Part shown: positions 26,386 through 36,259 of the stretch, one piece after another
Layout: every line of letters starts with the position of its first letter
Position numbering within the stretch: position 1 is the stretch's first letter
Made by a program: the position numbers and the translations under genes
From: Roseivirga sp. 4D4
Lineage (GTDB): Bacteria > Bacteroidota > Bacteroidia > Cytophagales > Cyclobacteriaceae
Direction: 5' to 3'
DNA length: 64,000 nucleotides
Assembly: GCF_001747095.1 (NCBI RefSeq)
Contig: NZ_MDGP01000001.1
Coordinates: 3,579,001 to 3,643,000, forward strand
The notes under the pieces: generated by a model
What the model was told of the DNA's origin: nothing
The model's input: only the letters and a program-made list of their open reading frames with translations
Databases searched by the model: none

Positions 26386-28842
26386 ATGGGAGCAAACTTC
26401 AAAATCTTCTTGCGATCTCTTCTAAGAGATAGGGTGCACAGTGCTATTAACCTAATAGGTCTGTCATTAGGTTTTATTTCTTTTATAATTATTCAGCTCT
26501 ATGTAGTCGGGGAGAATAGTTATGATAAGTTTTATCAGAATTCAGAAAATATATACCGAATTCATAGTAGAAAGACTCAGGGGAATCAACCACAACCATG
26601 GAAATCTTCGACCTCTGTAAACCTTATTGAGTATTTAAGGCAGAACTATGATCATATAGTAGAAGCGACTCGAGTCCATAAGTTTGACCAAAATAGGGTG
26701 CTGCTTCAGGTAGAGGGTAAGAACAATCAGCGTCTTGTTTTTGATAATTATCAAGGGTATCATGTAGACGGTACTTTCTTCAATGTTTTTCCGACAGAAA
26801 TGATTTCTGGAAATGCCAAAAACTGTCTCATCGAGCCTTTTTCAATCGTGTTGACCAAAAAGCTTGCTCTGGCTCTATTTGGTTCAGAAGATGTAGTTGG
26901 AAAGACCTTGACATTAGTCGATGATGAAGATCATGAGATGTTGGTTACTGGCCTAATCGAAGATTTACTAAGTAATACCCATTTGCCCTATGACTATTTA
27001 GTCAGCCTGTCCACTTTTCAAGCACAACATCCAGATTGGAATTGGCTGGATGCCTGGTACTGGGATTACTTTCATAGTTATGTAGTTCTCGACCCACGAA
27101 CCAACACACAGGAGTTCGAAGAATCTTTCAACGCAAGCATTGCATCATTGGGCTCTGAACAATTCGAAAGAATGAACTTTTCAATGGAGTATTCCATGAT
27201 GCAAGTACAAGACATTCATCTCAACTCTAACTTAAGTAATGAGTTTGTCAATAATGGGAATGCCAGTACGGTAAGCTTATTAAACGGGATCTCTTATTTC
27301 ATCTTACTAATTGCATGGGTTAACTATGTTAACCTCACCACTGCCAAGTCAATAAATAGAGCCAAAGAGATTGGAATTAAAAAGACTATGGGAGCCTCCA
27401 GAGGCTCACTGATTTTTCAGCTAGTAAAGGAATCTTTTGTATTTAATACGCTTTCACTGCTTCTAGCATCATTAACAATGCTGGTGTTCTACACTCAGAT
27501 TTCAGAGCTTCTTCCTGTTGAAGTTATGGAAACAGGAGAGATCAGTGCCTTTATCATTGGTAAGTTTGCTATGATATTTATCCTCGGAGCATTGATTTCG
27601 GCTATTTATCCTTCACTACTCATAAGTAAACTTGACATTACGCTTGCTGCAAAAAGTGCCTTCAAGAGTTCGAAAGAAGGCCAGTTGGTTAGAAAAGGGC
27701 TTGTTGTATTTCAGTTTACCATAACCGCTACTATGATTGTGGGAGCCTATATTATTTATGAACAAATCTCCTACCTTCTCAATAGAGATATGGGATTTGA
27801 GCCAGAACAGGTATTGGTAATTAATGAGCCAAATCAGACAACCAACTATGATATCAAATACCAATCTTTTACGAACACCCTTCTTCATAATCCCAAAATA
27901 GAGGCGATTACCTCAGTGGGTACCATTCCAGGAGTTTATAACAACAGCCTAGAAAGGTTTAGGTTGAAACACCAGGCAAATGAGGAAGCTGAGCCACTAA
28001 AATTTCATTTGGTTGACTACAACTTCGAAGAAGTATTTGAATTGAATTTACTCGGAGGTAGAACTTTTGATAGAAGCAGAGAGCATGAGGGTGATAGAGT
28101 GGCAATTATGAATGAATCTGCGATCAGGTTATTAGGGTATGATAAACCATTAGAAGCCATAGAAAGTGAATTGGTTCACATAACATATAGTCAAAGAGAA
28201 ATACCTTTGAAGTTGATAGGAGTGGTAAATGACTATTATCAAAGTCCAATGGAAGAGCCAAGCCCAATGATTTTCATGTTGGATGAACAAGCTTATTGGA
28301 TGTCTTCTGATTACTTCTGCTTAAAGCTCAGTACGGAAGAGGTTTCTAATACCATTGATTTTATTGAATCAGAATATGATAAGTTCTTTCCTGATGATAA
28401 GCTGAATTATTGGTTTCTTGACAGAACTTATAACGAAGCTTACTCTTCTCATTTGGCTTTTCAAAAAGTGTTTAGCCTCTTTTCTCTCCTTGGTATTCTG
28501 GTTGCCAACCTTGGGCTCATAGGCTTAACGGTATTTACCATTAATCAAGAAAAAAGAGAGCTGAGCATAAGAAAAGTTTTAGGGGCAAATTTTAGTGTAT
28601 TATATACATACTTTTCATTTAAGTTTTTGAAACTAGTCCTTTTGGGATCGATCATTGGCTTACCAATAAGCTATTACCTTTTTAGCCAATGGTTAAATGA
28701 CTATTCAAGCAGAATTGATCTCGATATCATCTTCTTTGGTCTGCCAATAGCCTTAATCCTTTTCGTTGCGTTAGTCATTATTTCGGGTACTATAGTGAAA
28801 GCCATACAAGCAAATCCTATTAAAAACCTCCGGTCAGAATAA
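26386..28842 (+). CDS. MacB/FtsX-type ABC transporter permease
   Basis: The ATG at 26386 is chosen (MGANFKIFLRSLLRDR is the typical N terminus); a TTG ten codons earlier is also open. The 818-residue protein has two repeats of a MacB_PCD periplasmic domain plus FtsX membrane unit. The membrane helices are at residues about 20-40, 290-310, 340-360, 390-410 and 430-450, with three more near the C terminus. The motifs EIGIKKTMGASRGSL and ELSIRKVLGANFSVL are the FtsX coupling helices that bind the ATPase. No ATPase or membrane-fusion gene is adjacent, which is common in Bacteroidota. Probable role is export or envelope stress; the substrate is unknown. Confidence 0.9.
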   Translation: MGANFKIFLRSLLRDRVHSAINLIGLSLGFISFIIIQLYVVGENSYDKFYQNSENIYRIHSRKTQGNQPQPWKSSTSVNLIEYLRQNYDHIVEATRVHKFDQNRVLLQVEGKNNQRLVFDNYQGYHVDGTFFNVFPTEMISGNAKNCLIEPFSIVLTKKLALALFGSEDVVGKTLTLVDDEDHEMLVTGLIEDLLSNTHLPYDYLVSLSTFQAQHPDWNWLDAWYWDYFHSYVVLDPRTNTQEFEESFNASIASLGSEQFERMNFSMEYSMMQVQDIHLNSNLSNEFVNNGNASTVSLLNGISYFILLIAWVNYVNLTTAKSINRAKEIGIKKTMGASRGSLIFQLVKESFVFNTLSLLLASLTMLVFYTQISELLPVEVMETGEISAFIIGKFAMIFILGALISAIYPSLLISKLDITLAAKSAFKSSKEGQLVRKGLVVFQFTITATMIVGAYIIYEQISYLLNRDMGFEPEQVLVINEPNQTTNYDIKYQSFTNTLLHNPKIEAITSVGTIPGVYNNSLERFRLKHQANEEAEPLKFHLVDYNFEEVFELNLLGGRTFDRSREHEGDRVAIMNESAIRLLGYDKPLEAIESELVHITYSQREIPLKLIGVVNDYYQSPMEEPSPMIFMLDEQAYWMSSDYFCLKLSTEEVSNTIDFIESEYDKFFPDDKLNYWFLDRTYNEAYSSHLAFQKVFSLFSLLGILVANLGLIGLTVFTINQEKRELSIRKVLGANFSVLYTYFSFKFLKLVLLGSIIGLPISYYLFSQWLNDYSSRIDLDIIFFGLPIALILFVALVIISGTIVKAIQANPIKNLRSE

Positions 28843-29108
28843 TCGCACAAGGAGAAGAACTCGGGCAAGGATTATTTAGTAATGTTTTAAGTGAAATGTA
28901 ATATATATACCAACCTTGACACTCTTCCTTCGGCACCCAGATTTCTAGCGGCCTGTTAATGACCTATCTATTTGCAAATAAGTGCTTTATAGAAAGTGTC
29001 CTTTTGGATTAATAAACTTTCATGATTAAGAAATCAAAGTCGTCAAGCTAGAAAAATCGAGAGTTGATATGTTTTCATAGACAAGAGGTTGTAGGGATCC
29101 GGTTTGTC

Positions 29109-31535
29109 TTACTCATCTCTTAGAACAGTCACAGGATTTAACCTTGCAACGTTCAAAGAGGTCAGCATTACTAACAATGTTACCAATACCAGAAGTGAGC
29201 ACAGGGGAATTAGCAATAGGACTGGGCTGTTATCTGCTCTGGAGGCAAAGGAACTTAACCAATACTCTACGTAATAAAAGGCAATAGGCAATACAAAAAG
29301 CCCTGAGATCAAGACAACCAACAAATACCTACGAACCATTAAGATTAGAAGACTTGTCAAACTGGACCCCAGTACTTTCCTGACACCAATTTCTTTGCGC
29401 CTCAATGCTGCGTGGTAAATGGTGATTCCTGTCAAGCCTGTGAGAGAAAGGACGATTGCCAAAAAACTAAAAGTAAGAATGAGCTGCTTGAAATTTCTTT
29501 CAGACTGATACTGCTCTTCAAAGAGTTCATTTGAGAAATGATAGGAGAAATTATTTTCTGGGAAGATGCTATAATAGCTTTCCTCTAGGTTTTTCAGTTG
29601 TTCGAAGATGTTTGGGCCATTGACCTTTGCCAAAAAGAAGTCATTAGTTGTATGTTGAAAGAACACATGGTCGTAAATGAATACCATAGGAGCAAGGCTT
29701 TGTTGAAATCCGACTGTTTTAATATCTGAGACGACAGCTACTACTACAGCTCCCGATGAATAACCAACTTTCTTCCCAATAGCCTCTGCAGGTGTCCAAT
29801 TATACCCCTCCGCAGTTTTTTTAGTCAGTATGACCCTAGGGATTTGCTCGGGAAATTGTGGTCCTGAAGGAATATTTCCAGCTAATACTTCCATATCAAT
29901 GACACTAAAGAACTCTGGAAATATGTTCACAAGGTTGACTCGCTGAAAAACACTGCTATCACCATTAATCGATCGGAGGTTACCTTCCCATCCTTTATTC
30001 TTTCCCGGTGCAAGTGTAGAGAAAGTTGCTGCTTCTACTCCGGTGGAATTGGCAAGTACTCTCTTAAAACGTTCAGCTCGCAGTTGGTCATCATCGAAGC
30101 TAGTGATTGGGCCATCTATCACTAGAAGCGACTTGGTGTCGAAACCAGGATCTAATGAGACCATATAAGAGACCTGTCGGTCGATTGTAAGGGTAAGTAC
30201 AATTAGAAACAAAGAAGTGGCAAATTGAAATCCAATCATGACATCATTAGACCAACCTTTTTTGGCACCGAGGACTACCTGATTTTGGATTTCTCTCGAA
30301 GCCATTATGGATGGATATAGTGCTGAAATAAAGCTGCCCAGAATTATTATAAATGTGGACGAAGCCTCGAGCCGAAAATACGGTAGAGAAAGACCAAAGG
30401 ACTGGTAAGAAAAAGCTGGGGCTATAAATGTCGCTAACAGAAAAGACATAGCAACAGACAATGCACAGATAAAGAAATATTCAGTAAAGAACATAATACG
30501 GAGACTATAGATATCCGCCCCTAGGGATCTTCTAACCATAATTTCCTTTAGCCTCTCAGGTATTCTAGAAGACTGAATGTTTATAAAGTTGATCCATCCG
30601 ATGATTGCGATGATTATGGCCAGGAACCTTAACACCTGAACTTGCAGAATACTTGAAGAAGGCACCATCTCTCCGTCCGCATCGGAATGAAGATGAATGT
30701 CTCTCACATGGATCAATCCAAAATCAAAGTATTCATTTGGCAGGTCATCAGCTTTTATGTCGAATCTCTCATAATACTGAGCTCTGAATGAACTGATTAG
30801 CTTGTCTAAATCAGTATTTTCATTGAATTCATAATAGGTATAAAAGGAGTAACCACCCCAATTCATACCATCCTGATAGAAATCCGGGATTAGTTCCTGC
30901 AGCACATCGAGCGCACCGATTGCATCGAGTTTGATCGAACTGTTTTCAGGAAAATCCTGATAAACTCCTTGCACCACCATGTTTTTAGAACCGTTGTAAC
31001 GAAGGGTTTTTCCTAATACATCTGAGGTAGAACCAAAAAGTTCATTTGCCGTGGATTGAGAGATTAGCAAACTATTCAAGTCATTAATTATAGGGTTTCC
31101 TTGAAGCATATTAACTCCCAGGAAATCAATAACATTTTCATCACACCAGCCAATTCTTTGAAGTTTTGTTGACCTAGTACCAGGGTTACTGAGTAATACA
31201 TTTTCTCGACTATTTATCCTGACAAAAGACTTGATTTCAGGGTTTTGTGATTGGAAAAAAGGAGCGAAAGGGGCGGGTGAGGTGGCAGAATGAACGTTTC
31301 TTCCCGACTCACCATAAATATCGAAGTTCATCCTGTATTTATATTCGGCACTCGGAATTGAGGTATCATAGTCTTGCTCAATTTTTACGTAATTGAATAT
31401 GACTATTGAAAACAACAAGCTCAGTACCAAACTGAGAATCGAAATTGCTGATGCCAACTTGTTCCTTCTCAGTACCCGGAAGGACATTCTTAATCCGTTG
31501 ATCAATAGAATTAGTTCACCTTTTAGTTTGCCCAT
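29109..31535 (-). CDS. MacB/FtsX-type ABC transporter permease
   Basis: The ATG at 31535 gives MGKLKGELILLINGLRMSFR and avoids overlap with the upstream gene; an in-frame ATG at 31589 would overlap it by 43 bp. The roughly 808-residue protein has the same two-unit architecture as the permease at 26386, with coupling helices EIMVRRSLGADIYSL and EIGVRKVLGSSLTSL. It faces the other permease convergently across a 266-bp gap with no gene. The sequences differ widely, so this is not a recent duplication. It probably forms an operon with the small exported protein upstream (11-bp gap). Confidence 0.9.
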   Translation of the reverse strand: MGKLKGELILLINGLRMSFRVLRRNKLASAISILSLVLSLLFSIVIFNYVKIEQDYDTSIPSAEYKYRMNFDIYGESGRNVHSATSPAPFAPFFQSQNPEIKSFVRINSRENVLLSNPGTRSTKLQRIGWCDENVIDFLGVNMLQGNPIINDLNSLLISQSTANELFGSTSDVLGKTLRYNGSKNMVVQGVYQDFPENSSIKLDAIGALDVLQELIPDFYQDGMNWGGYSFYTYYEFNENTDLDKLISSFRAQYYERFDIKADDLPNEYFDFGLIHVRDIHLHSDADGEMVPSSSILQVQVLRFLAIIIAIIGWINFINIQSSRIPERLKEIMVRRSLGADIYSLRIMFFTEYFFICALSVAMSFLLATFIAPAFSYQSFGLSLPYFRLEASSTFIIILGSFISALYPSIMASREIQNQVVLGAKKGWSNDVMIGFQFATSLFLIVLTLTIDRQVSYMVSLDPGFDTKSLLVIDGPITSFDDDQLRAERFKRVLANSTGVEAATFSTLAPGKNKGWEGNLRSINGDSSVFQRVNLVNIFPEFFSVIDMEVLAGNIPSGPQFPEQIPRVILTKKTAEGYNWTPAEAIGKKVGYSSGAVVVAVVSDIKTVGFQQSLAPMVFIYDHVFFQHTTNDFFLAKVNGPNIFEQLKNLEESYYSIFPENNFSYHFSNELFEEQYQSERNFKQLILTFSFLAIVLSLTGLTGITIYHAALRRKEIGVRKVLGSSLTSLLILMVRRYLLVVLISGLFVLPIAFYYVEYWLSSFASRADNSPVLLLIPLCSLLVLVTLLVMLTSLNVARLNPVTVLRDE

Positions 31536-31546
31536 AGTGTTCCCAG

Positions 31547-32089
31547 TTAGATTCTTTTTTGATAGATATATTTGACATAGGGTTTCCATGATTTTCCCTC
31601 GTCATGAGTAGACTCCACGATCAATTGATTTGACTCATCATTCAGTTTAGAGTATGTAAGTCGAAAGGCCAATGACTCCCGTGAGGGTGAAATGAACCTG
31701 GAGTCAGAACTTAGGTTGTTTACGGAAACCCTATCTTCGTCCACCTTACCCACATAGGTGTCCATAGTGCCGAATTCTTTGTCAATGGTGAATATTTTGA
31801 CCTTTCCCGAGCTCTTGTCTATGCCGAAGGTGTTTTGCATGGTGAGTGTCCATTCACCCATATCAGTGAAGACTTTTTCTACAACGTATGTGCTGTCAAA
31901 AATGGGCGTAAAAGAGGCTTTACCCAATCCGCTTTGTAACCAACTTTCTTTGTCACTAGGTAAATAGGCATAGACTGTATAGTCTCCAAGTAGGTAAAAG
32001 AATGGCTCTGTTTGTTCTTTGGGTTTCTCAATAAAAAAGTGACATAAGGTCAGTAAAATGAGAGTTTTTATAAGTAGACCGCTTTTCAT
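31547..32089 (-). CDS. Small exported DUF1579-like protein
   Basis: The 180-residue product has an N-terminal hydrophobic stretch (LLIKTLILLTLCHFFI). The C-terminal pattern ESTHDEGKSWKPYVKYIYQ is the closing signature of DUF1579-like lipocalin folds (compare TSDGGKNWRNNWIMEFTR in the 16-kb gene). It lies 11 bp upstream of the permease gene and is likely co-transcribed with it. Function is unknown. Confidence 0.7.
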   Translation of the reverse strand: MKSGLLIKTLILLTLCHFFIEKPKEQTEPFFYLLGDYTVYAYLPSDKESWLQSGLGKASFTPIFDSTYVVEKVFTDMGEWTLTMQNTFGIDKSSGKVKIFTIDKEFGTMDTYVGKVDEDRVSVNNLSSDSRFISPSRESLAFRLTYSKLNDESNQLIVESTHDEGKSWKPYVKYIYQKRI

Positions 32090-32592
32090 AAGATTGATTT
32101 ATCTATCGACAATGCTTCGAAAAATTTTGGACAATCCTCGCAGAGGCTTCTTCTATGCTAGGAAAGCTCTTTGGGTTTTTAACCGATTTAATAGATAGAT
32201 GCGAAAGCTCGACTGCGAATTATGAAATGTTGAATATCACAGTGATGACTCTAGCAGTCTACCTTCCACTTCAAATCACTTTATATTTTATACGAATCCT
32301 CTTTAATAATAAGGCACTCGAGTTGCTGAATTACTCATATTTATAGCCATACGACATGATAATACGGACGATTGATTTGGTTTCAATTCATGATAAGTCA
32401 AAAGTTCTTATGTGATCACAGCCTAATTGTCTTGCGTTATCACACTACTCACACAGTTAATAAATCTCCTCAGGTTTTAGGTGTGGTTAGAAACAATCAA
32501 TGTCAACGGGCAAACTGTGTATTTCAATGGGTCAAATAGGTTATTCACTTTGTTACATCAGCCTGAATTCAGATTAGGGCGTTTTAACGTGG
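32090..32592. other. 503-bp region without a convincing gene
   Basis: A 63-codon frame at 32155-32346 encodes one hydrophobic segment (ITVMTLAVYLPLQITLYFI), but it has no family resemblance and no clear translation signal. The rest is AT-rich and carries promoters for the divergent genes at either side, though none is recognisable. Nothing else is seen. Confidence 0.4.
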
Positions 32593-33324
32593 ATGAGAAA
32601 GAGCATTTTTTTTATTCTGACTGTTCTAAGTGCCGCTTTATCTGCTCAGGTCGATACCATAGGCATTCAATCGAGACTCGACCTTGACATGCTAGATACA
32701 GGGTTGAAAAAATATGTGGTCTATATGGAGAATGTACAGTCGAATCAATTGCTCGGCTTGGCAATATGGGAAAGAGAAACCACTAAAAGGATCGTGGAGG
32801 GGAAAGGAAAAATTTATGTAAAACAGAGGTGGAAAAGCCAAGATTCATCATGGAGGAAAGAACTGCATTCAATCAATGATGGAACTACATTCCTTCCCGA
32901 ATATCATTTTACAAGTTCAGATAACGGCATTGAGGCCTTCGGATTTACAAAAAGCGATATTGTCGGGCTTGACAGTGTAAAAAATAACAGTAGAAAGGAC
33001 TTCTATCTCAAATTGGAACTTCCAACCTACAATTGGGAGCTGGATATGGAAATACTTGAAACACTGATGTATGATGTTAACAAGGCTTATGTGATCCAGT
33101 TTTACCACCCTGGGAGTAAAACGCCTCCAAAGTACCATGAATACAAAGTGATCGGAGATGAAGGGGTTGCGGTTTTAGGGTCTAGTCATGATTGCTGGAA
33201 AGTACAGATTGAGTATTCAAACATCAATAATGCGGTCTTTTGGATCTCTAAAAGTTCTAATCAGATTTTAAGAATGGAAGAGATATATGGCCCCATAAAA
33301 AGATATAAGTACAGAATTTTTTGA
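32593..33324 (+). CDS. Exported protein of unknown function
   Basis: The 243-residue product begins with a signal peptide (MRKSIFFILTVLSAALSAQ). The remainder is rich in beta-strand pattern with a closing unit ISKSSNQILRMEEIYGPIKRY, similar in style to DUF3108/LolA-like periplasmic proteins that report on acyl or lipid carriage; this likeness is weak. It is followed 25 bp later by a small membrane protein gene. Confidence 0.65.
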   Translation: MRKSIFFILTVLSAALSAQVDTIGIQSRLDLDMLDTGLKKYVVYMENVQSNQLLGLAIWERETTKRIVEGKGKIYVKQRWKSQDSSWRKELHSINDGTTFLPEYHFTSSDNGIEAFGFTKSDIVGLDSVKNNSRKDFYLKLELPTYNWELDMEILETLMYDVNKAYVIQFYHPGSKTPPKYHEYKVIGDEGVAVLGSSHDCWKVQIEYSNINNAVFWISKSSNQILRMEEIYGPIKRYKYRIF

Positions 33325-33349
33325 TTATACCTCCCAAAGCGTTCAAAAG

Positions 33350-33766
33350 ATGAAGCATAAGAAGTCACTTCTAAAACTAGGTGCCATTCAGACCATGCTG
33401 ATGGCTATCTACCATTTTTTTATACCCATTCAATTTCAATGGAGAGAATATCTGGATGAAGGAATTCCAACGATCAACTGGGCACTATTCACGATCAATA
33501 ATTACTTCAGTTTTATTCTCCTTGTTTTAGGGTTTTCATTAATGTATCACTTGACTAACAAGCATCACAATAGTGAAGTATTGAAAACGCTATCATGGAT
33601 TTTACTACTTTTTTGGGGTTTTAACACAGTTTATCAGATAGTGGAACCAATGCCTCTTCCTGCAAGGCTGGGTTGGTTGAGCTGGACTTTAGTTGGTATT
33701 TCGGCCTTAAACTCAGGACTATTTGTATTGGCACTCCTGGTTTCAAGAAAGGAGCATTCAGTCTAG
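33350..33766 (+). CDS. Four-helix membrane protein of unknown function
   Basis: The 138-residue product has four hydrophobic segments (LGAIQTMLMAIYHFFIP; INNYFSFILLVLGFSLMY; LSWILLLFWGFNTVYQIV; ALNSGLFVLALLV). The layout matches DUF4345-like small membrane proteins but no family is claimed. It is probably co-transcribed with the exported protein before it, and its end overlaps the convergent amidohydrolase gene by 9 bp. Confidence 0.7.
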   Translation: MKHKKSLLKLGAIQTMLMAIYHFFIPIQFQWREYLDEGIPTINWALFTINNYFSFILLVLGFSLMYHLTNKHHNSEVLKTLSWILLLFWGFNTVYQIVEPMPLPARLGWLSWTLVGISALNSGLFVLALLVSRKEHSV

Positions 33767-35023
33767 GCGCTTTCCATTTTTTATAACCAGAAATACATCT
33801 TTTGTATTGGCAATTTTGTCTAATGGATTGCTGTTAAGTAAGACCAGGTCAGCAATTTTTCCTATTGCCACTTGACCGTAGCCATCGAGTTTGAACACTT
33901 CTGCTGGATTAATGGTAGCCGCTCGCAACGCATCAAGGTTACTTAACCCAGCTTTCTCTACTAATAAGATCAGTTCGTCATGAAGGTTGGTAGCACCACT
34001 CTCTCTTTCGATCATATAATCTGTCCCGGCCAACACCATTATACCCGCCTCATAAATTTTTCGCGTAAGCGCATACACTGTTTTTAACCTAGAGTCCTGA
34101 TTATCTCCAATTTGTTCGGATCTGATCTTGGATACGAGCAATGTAGCATCTAGAGCTACATTGTTTTGTTTCATGGCATCAATAAGGTTTATGACTGGTT
34201 GACTGTTCAGGTCTTCAGGTATGTAATTGCGATTGTTGTTCTGATCTAAATGATAGGTCTGGGCAACTTTTTCATCAAGTACAGTCAATAAACGTTCGCT
34301 GTGTGATACAGATACAACACCACTAGTGACAACTTCTATGGGTGTTGCTGGGTAAACTGTGGCATGAGCGTAGACGATCATGTCCCTTTCACTGGCCTTA
34401 TCAGTGATCTTATTGAGTTTTTCTGCCGTTAAATCAGCATATACTTTAATTCCATTTAGTCCGAAAGCCTTAGCCTCATCTAGGTATTGATCAATTTTTT
34501 CTGTGGAGTCAATAGATCGTAACCAAGCAGTTGTTCCTGGAGTAGTCCTATGCGCTGACATTAACGCTCGTCTGTCATTATTCATCCAGCTTTTACCTGC
34601 AAAAATGGCACTGGTATAAATCGTGGGAATTTCAAGATTTTCGTCTTTCTGCCATTCGTTGATCATGACTGCATCTCCTCCCATATCCCTAACCATGGTA
34701 ACCCCATCTTTTAGGGCTTTTTCTAACTGACTTATCAAGACATTAGGAGGGCCCGCTGTCGTATGGACGTGACAATCCATTAGCCCTGGAATGAGGTATT
34801 TGCCTGTTCCATCAATCACAGGAAAGTCATCTTCGGCTTGATGGCCAATATCGTCTATTTGAGTAATTCGACCTTCTGAAATCTTAACACTCTGATTTGG
34901 TACAACTGATCCCTTCTCTAGATCTACAATGGAAATGTTGGAAATGATAAGTCCATTGATATCTTGAGCTTGACCACACGCAAAGACACTGAGGAGTAAT
35001 AGAACTGTAAGTAAACGTTTCAT
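33758..35023 (-). CDS. Amidohydrolase (imidazolonepropionase-like) lipoprotein
   Basis: The 421-residue product has a lipoprotein signal with lipobox FACG at about residue 16. Metal ligands of the amidohydrolase superfamily are in place: HVH in LMDCHVHTTAGPP, the Lys in GIKVYADLT, His in VYAHATVY and VSHSERL, and the Asp in LAGTDYM. The fold and ligand set match the exported metal-dependent hydrolases related to imidazolonepropionase and prolidase (peptidase M38-like). The substrate, perhaps a cyclic amide or dipeptide, is unknown. Confidence 0.9.
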   Translation of the reverse strand: MKRLLTVLLLLSVFACGQAQDINGLIISNISIVDLEKGSVVPNQSVKISEGRITQIDDIGHQAEDDFPVIDGTGKYLIPGLMDCHVHTTAGPPNVLISQLEKALKDGVTMVRDMGGDAVMINEWQKDENLEIPTIYTSAIFAGKSWMNNDRRALMSAHRTTPGTTAWLRSIDSTEKIDQYLDEAKAFGLNGIKVYADLTAEKLNKITDKASERDMIVYAHATVYPATPIEVVTSGVVSVSHSERLLTVLDEKVAQTYHLDQNNNRNYIPEDLNSQPVINLIDAMKQNNVALDATLLVSKIRSEQIGDNQDSRLKTVYALTRKIYEAGIMVLAGTDYMIERESGATNLHDELILLVEKAGLSNLDALRAATINPAEVFKLDGYGQVAIGKIADLVLLNSNPLDKIANTKDVFLVIKNGKRLD

Positions 35024-35233
35024 GGCGGTAAATTTATTGTCAGTTCATACGAGGATTTTTACTAACCAGTGAAATTCTGTTCGGATCAATGGCTTAACTA
35101 CTTACCTCATATGCCAAATCACATAAATTTTCCTGCTAAACTATAACCCCTTAATTCTGTAATTCAGTGGTCGAAGTGTGACGTTTGGCGATAGAATCAC
35201 CTAAAGAGGGCTTGATATTGTAGCTTTGTAGGT
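35024..35233. promoter_or_regulatory. Divergent promoter region with a -7-like box
   Basis: The 210-bp gap between the divergent amidohydrolase and kinase genes contains TAGCTTTG at 35221-35228, a match to the -7 consensus TAnnTTTG, but only 6 bp ahead of the kinase GTG. No well-spaced -33 TTG is seen. Weak. Confidence 0.3.
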
Positions 35234-36259
35234 GTGGAGAGCTATCAGTACAAAAAGCACAGATTGGAAAGGTTATTTTCAAGTCACAAGTGGCTAATAT
35301 TCAATTATTGGATAATCTCCCTGCTCATACTTGCATTTCGGAAGGACAGTGCTCATCTCCATTGGCATGAAGTACTCTTATCAATAAACTATGTCAGTCT
35401 GGTCATTGTAATTAGCTATTATCTTTTCCCGAAGTTTTATGAAAAGGGTAAGGTCGGTGCATTTGTTCTGTGGGTAATCGTTGGAATATTTGTGGTGGGA
35501 TACTTTGAGGAGATTGTAATAGAGCAGCTTATTTATTATGATCCACAGGCCTATCCAATTGCCAATCCGGGGTCAATTTTTGTTCAAAATGGCATTCCGG
35601 CTTTTGTATTTATAGTCTTGAAACTGATGATTTATTTCAGAGATAAACAGCTCACCATTAACAGGCTGGAAAGAGAAAAGTCACAAAGTCAACTTCAGTT
35701 TTTAAGATCTCAGATTAACCCACATATTTTATTTAACAACCTCAATAATATCTACTCACTTTCTGAGCAAAAGGACCCTAGGACCTCGGAGATTATACTG
35801 AAGCTGTCGGACCTAATGCGGTATGTGATTTATGAGAGTGCTGAAGATAGAGTTTTGCTTTCCAGAGAATTGGCCCATTTAAAGGGCTATGTGGAACTGC
35901 AAAAAATTCAGATTGAGGGAAGGGGTATAGTCAACTTTGAGATAGAAGGCGATTGTGAAGGTTATACCATAGCCCCAATGCTGTTGGTTCCATTCGTAGA
36001 AAATTGTTTTAAGCATAGTATGGGTTCTCAAATCAATGATATTATTATTTCGGTAAAGATTCTTATCTCTGGAAACCGACTATTTTTTGAAACGAAAAAC
36101 TCATTCTCGGCAATGGAAGGTAGCGACCTGAGCCCAAGCGGTATTGGATTAAAGAATACACAAGAGCGTCTAGACATGCTCTATCAAGGGAAGTATCAAC
36201 TAGATATTAGTGATGATAACGATCTGTATGTAGTAAAACTGGAATTAGATTTAGTTTGA
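35234..36259 (+). CDS. LytS-type sensor histidine kinase
   Basis: The GTG start gives 341 residues. Four membrane helices occupy residues about 20-135. The His_kinase (LytS/YehU) domain carries the phospho-acceptor in QLQFLRSQINPHILFNNLNN and an ATPase region with LVPFVENCFKHS and GIGLKNTQERLDMLY. The tga stop overlaps the ATG of the LytTR regulator gene by one base, so the two are a cognate pair. The ligand is unknown; there is no periplasmic sensor domain, so it probably senses within the membrane. Confidence 0.92.
   Translation: MESYQYKKHRLERLFSSHKWLIFNYWIISLLILAFRKDSAHLHWHEVLLSINYVSLVIVISYYLFPKFYEKGKVGAFVLWVIVGIFVVGYFEEIVIEQLIYYDPQAYPIANPGSIFVQNGIPAFVFIVLKLMIYFRDKQLTINRLEREKSQSQLQFLRSQINPHILFNNLNNIYSLSEQKDPRTSEIILKLSDLMRYVIYESAEDRVLLSRELAHLKGYVELQKIQIEGRGIVNFEIEGDCEGYTIAPMLLVPFVENCFKHSMGSQINDIIISVKILISGNRLFFETKNSFSAMEGSDLSPSGIGLKNTQERLDMLYQGKYQLDISDDNDLYVVKLELDLV

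Noticed and set aside
26192..26425. 77-codon plus-strand frame overlapping the permease start
   Set aside because: It runs into the permease gene in another frame and shows no protein features.
32155..32346. 63-codon frame with one hydrophobic segment
   Set aside because: A single chance helix in AT-rich DNA; no family likeness and no translation signal. Left as a note only.
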